Positions 18,803 through 25,146 of a stretch of 25,146 nucleotides of DNA are shown piece by piece (the stretch's first letter is position 1; each line of letters starts with the position of its first letter). The translations under genes and the position numbers were made by a program. Source of the stretch: Didymodactylos carnosus (Eukaryota > Rotifera > Eurotatoria > Philodinida > Philodinidae); the NCBI GenBank assembly GCA_905250885.1, contig CAJNOQ010002292.1:1-25146 (forward strand). The letters are read 5' to 3'. The notes under the pieces were generated by a model. That model ran no database searches and was not told where the DNA came from. It was given only the letters and a program-made list of their open reading frames with translations.

Positions 18803-19265
18803 AGTATAAATCCAGCTTTTTGAAATTCGTTTTCATTGCTGAGAAAATCCATTTTTTCTAAATCTGAGGGAAAAGGTCGTAATTCTGTCAGTAATTCTCA
18901 ACTTTCTCAATCAGAACTCAACTTTTATGCAGTGCAAATATCATATTCAAAGTCAGGATCGAAACTGAGCCGATTGATCTGTATTTCGAAATGTTTATTT
19001 GAATTTTGTTTTTTCGGTGAAAATCTCAATGGTTTTTCAACATGAAAATTCGAAAAAATTAACGTGCTCGTATATGGTAGAAATATACATCAATCGACTT
19101 ACCTTTCGATCCTGACTCCAAATATGATATGTACTACATAGAAATTGAGTTCTGATTGAGAAAGTTGGGAATTACTGACAGAATTACGACTTTTCCCCTC
19201 AGATTTAGAAAAAATGAATTTTCTCAGCAATGAAAAAGAATTTCAAAAAACTGGACGTATAACAT
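18803..19265. mobile_element. Foldback element, family A, diverged copy
   Basis: About 18803-19000 matches the reverse complement of about 19070-19265. Both arms also match the inner arms of the element at 836-2004: for example TTGCTGAGAAAA, TTCTGTCAGTAATTC, TCAGAACTCAAC and the CAAATATCATAT block, in the same order. Arms differ more from each other than in the first copy, so this one is older. Non-coding. Confidence 0.8.
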
Positions 19266-19322
19266 TGTTTCTTGTTGAAAGGCAAATCTAGCCATGTGCA
19301 AATATCGACTTTTTTTTTGTCG

Positions 19323-19385
19323 TTCGCGCCCAAATGATGTGCACGCCCTAATGTCGGCGCCCAAGTATCGCGTGCCCAAATGTCT
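19323..19385. repeat. Degenerate ~15-bp tandem array
   Basis: Four successive units related to GCGCCCAAATGTC: CGCGCCCAAATGATG, TGCACGCCCTAATGTCG, GCGCCCAAGTATCG and CGTGCCCAAATGTC. It is G/C-rich within an A/T-rich region. Confidence 0.6.
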
Positions 19386-20453
19386 GATAATCGGGTTTTG
19401 TAAATGTGTAAGCGAATGAACGATGGAGCTAATTTAAACGTGCGGTTCACCGTGCCAAGCATTTTTTCGGGATAGTCTCAAGATGAGATCGTCATGTGAG
19501 GTCAGAGCTTAAATAAACTCCTAGCAATTTAATGTTTATTTCTTTTTCTATTTGTTTTCGCGATAAGAAAAGATGCGGAAAATTTTCCGGAGGTGTGGGT
19601 AGTTCTGTCGAGGGGTCGATAGTTCGAAAACCACTTTCGGGCACACTTTTTATGAATTGCTTTTATCAAGGTTTTTCCCACAATGCCAGAAAATTATAGA
19701 GAAATAAATGATGCAGTTGTGACCCAAACTCAGAATATAATCTCAAAAACTGGATATTAACATTAATTATTAATTATTATTTTAATTATAACTGGATATA
19801 ACGATTTCTACAGATTTTTGTTTTTAAGCTTCTTTATCATCTCGTTTACATCAGCTAAGAAAAACGTTGATTACTATTTTGTAAATTGTTAGTTGAAAAG
19901 TCGATGCAGAAGATTTCTTATAACAACTGACGAAAAACTCCGAAACTATTTCTGTCTTAGCATAATCTGCAGAGCCGCCCTGTGATAGTCTGTCACTTTT
20001 TGGCGATCCCTAACCTGGTGATGGCGCCGTTTTTGCATGACCCTATATAGATTTCGCTTTTCGTGTAACTTAGCAACCTTCACTTAGCTACATATTAATC
20101 TTCAAGAAGAAAAATCGCTTTACCGTATTCATTGTCTTTGCACTTTCAGCGTTCAAATGCCAACGACCTTCATACAAAGAAAAGTATAACAAAGGTACGT
20201 TATATAGAAGTTTTCGTGTTATCATTCAAAAAAATGAGCATACAACCAGAAAGACACTATCTTCTTTCTTGCTGTCAACGAAATTTTCATACCAAACCGA
20301 GAAAAATGTCCTACTCCTCTGCTCTATCTAGCTGTAGCGGACGAAAGCTAACTTCCACTTCGTTAATGAGCTGTTAATTAAAAGCTTATAATAAAACTAT
20401 TTTCATTTTTTCCATAGATAGGTAGTCTAAAATGTTATCTTTAAAAATGGAAG
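19386..20453. other. No firm gene; one exon-like segment
   Basis: A TTTGCACTTTCAG acceptor ends at 20149 and AAAG|GTACGT makes a plausible donor near 20194, bounding a ~45-bp exon-like piece with no identifiable protein. A frame at 20235-20377 (MSIQPERHYLLSCCQRNFHT...) is open but unrecognised. Elsewhere the sequence is AT-rich and featureless. Confidence 0.4.
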
Positions 20454-21260
20454 TCAAGCGAGACTCTGATTTCGGATCTCTGCAAATGTTTCATTTATTG
20501 ACTCTACCCATAATTCAGGATCTTCGATACCAGAGAATTTTTGAAAATTTTCACGAATGTCTGCACTACTTGACTATTGTTTCTGCCTGTAGCATTCAAA
20601 TGTCTGGCTTGACGGCTGCTGCTGTTGAGTTGGTTTTGACTTTGACTGAACTCTTACAGGATCTCGTACCTTTTCCATCAACCGCTGTTTAAACTGGTCC
20701 CAATCATTATGCACAACAGTTTGACTTTCCTCATACCATAAATGCATTGACTCATTTCGAAAACGTTTTGACGCTTCTAATGGCCAGCATAACGGGTGAT
20801 AGTTTAATTTCCGAAAAACACTTTCAACGCCGGTGAGCCACTGACTTGCTTCATCCGCGTCCGTTGCTTTGAATTCCCGGATCGTTTCTAAAATTTGTTC
20901 TTCGATTAGTTTAGCTCCTTGATATACTTGATTCAGTTGTGCTAATTCACTCTGATTTTCTTCTTCTAATTGTTGTTGCTGATCCATAAGATGTGTATCT
21001 TCTTCTTCTTCTGGTAAACTATCAAATGAAATCGGCTTTAAACCTGCGAATGTGTCTGACACACTATTTGATGGAGGAGATGTGTTGAATAATCTAGATG
21101 GGCTCGGTAGCCGACGTGTATCGTTTTTTGCTGTATGTAGAGAAATTGTGGGATGTAATTGTGGACATAGTAGTAGTTCGTTAATCTTAAAATCGTTTAA
21201 ATGTTTTTTTGATCTTGTGTTATGATGGTGCATTATCCATTGAACATTCTCATATTTCAA
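20454..21260 (-). pseudogene. LTR-retrotransposon gag relic (Ty3/gypsy-like)
   Basis: A 228-codon frame from ATG 21260 ends at TAG 20574-20576, but the same frame continues in gag-like sequence to a TGA at 20454-20456. Residues 92-130 are Q/E-rich and probably coiled coil. About 131-195 (DEASQWLTGVESVFRKLNY... WYEESQTVVHNDWDQFKQRL) is a retrotransposon capsid N-domain, with the typical aromatic-W and D/E-W-x-x-F-K pattern. After the premature TAG a second capsid-like start appears: NFQKFSGIEDPELWVESINE. Two such modules in one polyprotein is unusual. No zinc knuckle, protease or reverse transcriptase follows in the window. An alternative start is Met10 (MHHHNTRSKK), which resembles gag N-termini. 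Gag would assemble virus-like particles; this copy is broken. Confidence 0.72.
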
Positions 21261-21700
21261 TCAAAAATGTGTGATAACTGCTTCTTCTTCTTCGTGCTTA
21301 CGTCTCCCGGGAATGTCACGTTGCCAGAACACAGACACCCTTTAATTTCTTTTAATTTCGTTTGTCTTTGGGCTTCTTGTTCCACGATGTGAATAAAGAA
21401 CGACGAAAATCCAGTCTATTCTAATGAATAGCTGATATGAGAATAACGAAAAATGAACGGACGAACGAACGAGCGAATAAACGAACAAAAGAAAGATAAC
21501 GATGTATTGTACTCGAATTGAGATCAACCATAAGGAACGGTCACAAACACATATGACACACGACACCTATCGATTCTGATTTTTCAAATTGATTCTGCAC
21601 AATGAACTATCTGGTTGTGTTCGATGATAAGATCATCAAATGAATTATCAAACTGTATTCCCCCCACTTGTTAGTTCTAAATTCCTCTCACAGGAGATTA
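21261..21700 (-). other. Possible LTR/leader of the gag element
   Basis: This lies directly 5' of gag on the minus strand. It holds a GTTC-type microsatellite (21455-21486), a GATGAT/ATCATC hairpin near 21625 and TGGCAACGTGACA (reverse complement near 21314-21326), which could be a primer-binding site starting with TGG. No second LTR was found in the window, so LTR borders cannot be fixed. Confidence 0.3.
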
Positions 21701-22604
21701 GAGCTGCCCCGTCGTTTCTCCTGAATTTACCACTGTATTCCTGTTTTGGAGCTGGAAAATGACGATATTTAGAATAGCTTGAATGACTTACCCCTGAGTT
21801 GTGCTGATTATGAATGATTATATTTTAGTATTTTATTAAAATGGAGTGAAGAAGATTACAAACACAGACTAGCACAACGTAAATTGATGTTAACTATACG
21901 ACACTTCTGTACCAACTGAATAGAAAATAAATATATATTCTTATATAGTTATCTGGTCTCTTTATAATGTGTTTAGTATAAGCATATAGACAAAGAAAAG
22001 AGTAAACTTTACGTCAGTTTAGCTCATTGATGTACAATAACAAATAAATAAAAATGACTACATAGAAAAAGGAGAGAATGTGTACATATAATGGAAAGAA
22101 AAAGTAGTCTGTGTATATAAATGAACAAAGAAAGAGGTACATATGGAATAGGGCAGCATGTCTAGAGAGAGCTAGGCATGACATCCGACTGATACTTTTT
22201 CTGTAACAGAGCACTGTTTCATCAAACAGGATTCAATTTAACAAAGGCCCCATGTCACTAAAATCACCAAAATGAATTGGAAAAACACGAAGAATACGTC
22301 TTTCATTTTTTGACCAATAAGTCTAACAAGCTTAGGATCTGGCAAAGTACGTTATACCTCATTCTGTAGCCCTTTCCGACGACCTGAAAGCTTTTTGAGC
22401 CAAAATTATTCAAGAGCAAGTTCATGAATATCAATGCTTAAAAGAGAATTTTCTAAGCAAAATTAACATCAGGATTGTCGCATATTGCTATTGTTGCTTT
22501 TAAAAATAATATTTCTTTATCCAGCCACACGACGATGAAACAAAATAAAAATTCATGTTTCTGTTCAATCATAACGATAAATGACTAACCAAATTCATGA
22601 ATAA
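21701..22604. other. No gene seen; 3' flank of the subtilase
   Basis: AT-rich and purine-biased. Short open frames are composition artefacts. It contains a copy (22432-22457) of part of subtilase intron 3. Confidence 0.45.
22432..22457 (+). repeat. Copy of subtilase intron-3 segment
   Basis: 25 of 26 bases match 23603-23628, which lies inside intron 3 of the subtilase gene; weaker similarity extends a few bases on both sides. The orientation is the same. Confidence 0.7.
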
Positions 22605-24114
22605 TTAATGTTTTGCATAAAGCATTCGATTTACAGTTTGTTTACATGTGGAGTTTTCAGTTTGAGCAACGTCTTTACAGTCGAAACGAACAACACTAAA
22701 TCACGAAAAGACAGATGATTATAGTATCAAACAGAATACTGTTTAGAGACAATACCCCTTTGTTGAATTTTGTATGAGACGTTTTCTCAATTTTGCCGGG
22801 CTTAATCTTGGATGAGTCTGTAAAATCAACGCCATCGCACCGGCTACTATTGGCGAAGCCATTGATGTGCCTGATATTGTATTTATTGCTTGATCATTGG
22901 TCGACCATGTTGACTGTATAGCGCCACCAGGTGCAAATATCTTAACACATTTACCGTAATTTGAAAATTGGCTACGACCATCTTCTATTTCATCTACTTG
23001 ATCATCTGAATTCCTTGTTAAAATAGTTGAATCCAAATCTGTTGCGCCAACTGTTACAACAAAGCCATAACTAGCTGGATCAAAATCACACGCATCTGAA
23101 TTGGCATTTCCTGCTGCAACAGCATATGCCAAACCTTTTTCAACGGAAGCAAGAATAGCTGCTCTTAGACCCGGTGACTTTGGACCAGAAAGACTCATAT
23201 TAATGACACTCGCCGTTTTACCATTTGATAAATAATCTTTGGTTGCCCAATTAATACCAGCGACTGTATCCGTGGAAGTTCCTTGACCATTTGCTTTAAG
23301 TACTTTAACCGCAATCAACGAGACTTTTTTAGCAACACCATACGTCTTACTGCCAATAAGTCCAGCTACATGTGTTCCATGACCATTTCCATCTCCATTA
23401 CCTTCACCCGTTGCATCAAAGCCATATTGACACCGATCTTCAAATTCCTCGTGGCTACAACGAATACCCGTGTCAATAACGTAAGCTGTGACATCTTTAG
23501 CACCATGATTCTGGTAAATATATTGAGCTTTATTATAATTATCAATTTTACCCTTATCGGAGATTCGAGCCTAAAACCAATCAACAACAATTCCGTGGGC
23601 ACCAATGCTTAAAAGAGAATTTACTAAGAAAATAAAATCTTACCAAATGCCATGGTGCATTGTGTTGAATGTTATGTGCTTTAACACGTTGATCTTGCTC
23701 AACAAACTGAACATTTCTATCGTCTAAAATTTTGTCTAATACTTTCTTATCCGTGATGACAGCTCCATAACCAACAAAACGTGTGCCTATTGCATATAAA
23801 TGTTTTGCTTGTATGCCCATGGTTAATAAATGCTCATCTCGAAATTCAACAGCGTTTTCATGTGATTTAAATATAACCAAGTAACTATGATCAATACCTA
23901 TAAAAACACTTTGAATCTAAGAGAATCAGTAAGCAAAAGCATTTTGCGTTTACATACCCTCTTTTCGATTTTCTGCTAGAAGTAATTTCTTATGAGCTAT
24001 AAACAAGAAGAAAGCGGTGTGAACACATATATATAGTTAAAATGGAATCCTACCTTTGATAGCACCAACATTTGATATAAGAACAGTAGCAACAACCAGC
24101 AGTGGGAATAACAT
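22605..24114 (-). CDS. Secreted subtilisin-like serine protease (S8, proteinase K-like), five exons
   Basis: Exons, minus strand: 24114-24054, 23996-23958, 23897-23644, 23570-22756 and 22695-22605. All four introns (57, 60, 73 and 60 nt) are GT-AG, and the phases join to a 419-residue protein. Residues 1-18 are a signal peptide (MLFPLLVVATVLISNVGA). About 38-105 is an I9-type inhibitor propeptide (YLVIFKSHENAVEF... VQFVEQDQRV). The peptidase domain carries the triad Asp151 (VIDTGI), His182 (GHGTHVAG) and Ser354 (SGTSMASP), plus the oxyanion Asn273 (AAGN). About 13 extra residues (near 299-314) precede the SNYGKCV motif. Without the last exon the frame would stop at STKGYCL inside intron 4; splicing restores a cysteine-containing tail (CKDVAQTENSTCKQTVNR). 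It should cleave proteins extracellularly or in lysosome-like compartments. Size and order fit the proteinase K family. Looks functional. Confidence 0.9.
23603..23628 (+). repeat. Intron-3 segment duplicated at 22432-22457
   Basis: Lies wholly in the 73-nt intron 3 (23571-23643) of the subtilase. See the partner for the match. Confidence 0.7.
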
Positions 24115-24341
24115 GTTCTTGGATAATGATTGTTTACTTGATTAGAACGCTATTTGAATGAAACATCCTTGGCCAGATTACCTTTTCTTAAGTAACTCGT
24201 TTAATGGTTGATAGAATTTGTATAGAAACATCACTTTTTATTTTTGCCAAAATAATAATTCACCGGTGTTTTCTTTCTGAATTACAGTGACTAACAACAG
24301 GTGTATTTAGCCAAGAGTCCAAACTACGTTTCATTCATATT
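24115..24341. promoter_or_regulatory. 5' flank of the subtilase gene
   Basis: The only upstream sequence before the SINE-like element at 24342. No clear TATA box or initiator can be named, so promoter assignment rests on position alone. Confidence 0.3.
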
Positions 24342-24420
24342 CAAGAGAGCGCTATGGTTGAGCGGTGATGTTGTTCGGCACATACTCCAAAGATAGCGTG
24401 TTACTAACGGCTCTTGCCTC
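24342..24420 (+). repeat. tRNA-like / SINE-like sequence
   Basis: TGGTTGAGCGG (24355-24365) fits the Pol III A-box consensus TRGYNNARNNG exactly. CAAGAG at the start pairs with CTCTTG at the end like an acceptor stem, about 77 nt overall. The expected B box is degraded (GTTACTAACG in place of GTTCGANTCC). It is best read as a tRNA-derived SINE head or tRNA fossil, not a working tRNA. Confidence 0.4.
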
Positions 24421-24462
24421 GTATCACCCATCTGTTAGCATGCCCACTACGTTGTGACATAC

Positions 24463-24490
24463 ACTGGCACTTCGGTGCTAGTATGTAGTT
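24463..24490 (+). repeat. Hairpin with UUCG tetraloop
   Basis: ACTGGCAC-TTCG-GTGCTAGT forms a continuous stem with one G-U pair capped by the very stable UUCG loop; a few further pairs extend it. It lies 45 bp after the tRNA-like block and may be the body of the same SINE or a small RNA. Confidence 0.5.
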
Positions 24491-24671
24491 AGTGAGTGAG
24501 TATGGGAAGCTCAGGCAATTGAGCGAAAAGAACTCTGTGTCAGGCTGGCCTTCTGTCCAGAACTACAGTTTGCTTGGTGACTACTATCCGTTCCAAATGG
24601 TCAGACCGCTGGTTGCTTTTTGAATAACTTTTGATAGGAATGAGATAGAGACCTACGACTTTCGCTGTTCA

Positions 24672-25108
24672 ATAGCCAAGACTTGAGCAGAACTTTTCGC
24701 AAGCGGAAGCAACTTTTGAAAAACTTCCAGAGATCGAGTTTCCAGAGGATCTTTGGAAAACCAGCTTCGTTCTCAGAAAACTAACATACAATGTTAGTAA
24801 TTTTTTGCATGCGTAGATAGTTCGGACGTTACTCTACAAAATTATGCAACTCCCGGCTCTCTGGTTATCGTCGTTCGGGCAGGGATCGCTTTCCTCGAGC
24901 ACGTGTCTATCTCTGAGCAGACATCTCTGGGAATCTCAAAATGCCATGGACTATAGATAATCGATTACGCTGACCATAGTGGTAACATTTGTTTTGTGTA
25001 GAAATGAATATAACTTCGCCAGAGGTATTGTTATGAAAAACCGGTTTTTCGCCTGTTACTAGCAAAAATTAAAATCCTTATATCTCGATCAAATCTGATG
25101 CTGACTCA
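24672..25108 (+). repeat. ~420-bp dispersed repeat, copy 2
   Basis: Same-orientation partner of 16866-17285, slightly longer (437 bp) through small insertions. Preceded by a recurring motif (TGAATAACTTTTGATAG...GATAGAGACC) near 24620-24652. Confidence 0.85.
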
Positions 25109-25146
25109 TAACCAAAATATATTATTCTGATGTAGTTTCCTTCGCT

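Noticed and set aside
19205-19462. 85-codon minus-strand frame
   Set aside because: Spans the foldback arm and the tandem GCGCCCAAATG units; no protein resemblance.
22014-22214. Tyr/Phe/Leu-rich frame resembling a small membrane protein
   Set aside because: Composition artefact of AT-rich DNA, no start or splice support.
23366-23612. Frames overlapping the protease exon 4 on either strand
   Set aside because: Shadows of the subtilase coding sequence.
1-25146. CRISPR array, rRNA, bacterial operon, riboswitch or origin
   Set aside because: No regularly spaced identical repeats, no rRNA sequence, and genes carry GT-AG introns and AATAAA signals, so the DNA is eukaryotic nuclear.

Overview
The window looks like a gene-poor, transposon-rich stretch of a metazoan nuclear genome, most probably a bdelloid rotifer (Adineta/Rotaria-like). 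The reasons are AT-rich DNA, short spliceosomal introns (57, 60, 73, 60 and 57 nt in the two gene models that can be spliced), and families familiar from bdelloids: an F-box-like protein, a rotifer-type mono-ADP-ribosyltransferase (ART) relic, a fungal-looking DUF2985 membrane protein and a proteinase K-like subtilase. The species call is inference; no search could be run.

Layout. 1-764: 5' part of a type II membrane, glycosyltransferase-like gene on the minus strand, running off the window edge. 836-2004: long-armed foldback element between TA dinucleotides. 2240-2970: an older foldback. 4144-4779: intact single-exon DUF2985 gene (minus), with a ~60-bp direct repeat on each side. 4780-7140: no firm gene; hairpins, a nested-palindrome element (6328-6658) and a direct repeat. 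7150-7658: decayed Tc1/mariner transposase (minus). 8165-9115: two adjacent foldbacks. 9358-11865: ART pseudogene (minus) split by two different foldback insertions, one with a 6-bp and one with a 9-bp candidate target-site duplication (TSD). 12730-13597: an unrecognised spliced gene (plus) broken by a 5'-truncated LINE. 15757-16797: intact F-box-like gene (plus). 16866-17285: a ~420-bp dispersed repeat whose second copy is at 24672-25108. 17496-17715: a hAT-type MITE with a perfect 8-bp TSD. 18079-18540: a decayed repetitive-gene copy. 18803-19265: a second member of the foldback family seen at 836-2004. 20454-21260: LTR-retrotransposon gag relic (minus) with possible LTR/leader sequence to 21700. 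22605-24114: five-exon secreted subtilase (minus) with its catalytic triad intact. 24342-24490: tRNA-like/SINE-like sequence and a UUCG hairpin.

Four protein genes look functional: the partial transferase-like gene, DUF2985, F-box-like and subtilase. They do not form a pathway or operon. The striking property is the density of long inverted repeats (about eight in 25 kb), several of which have landed in already decaying genes. No CRISPR array, rRNA gene or intact functional tRNA gene was seen.
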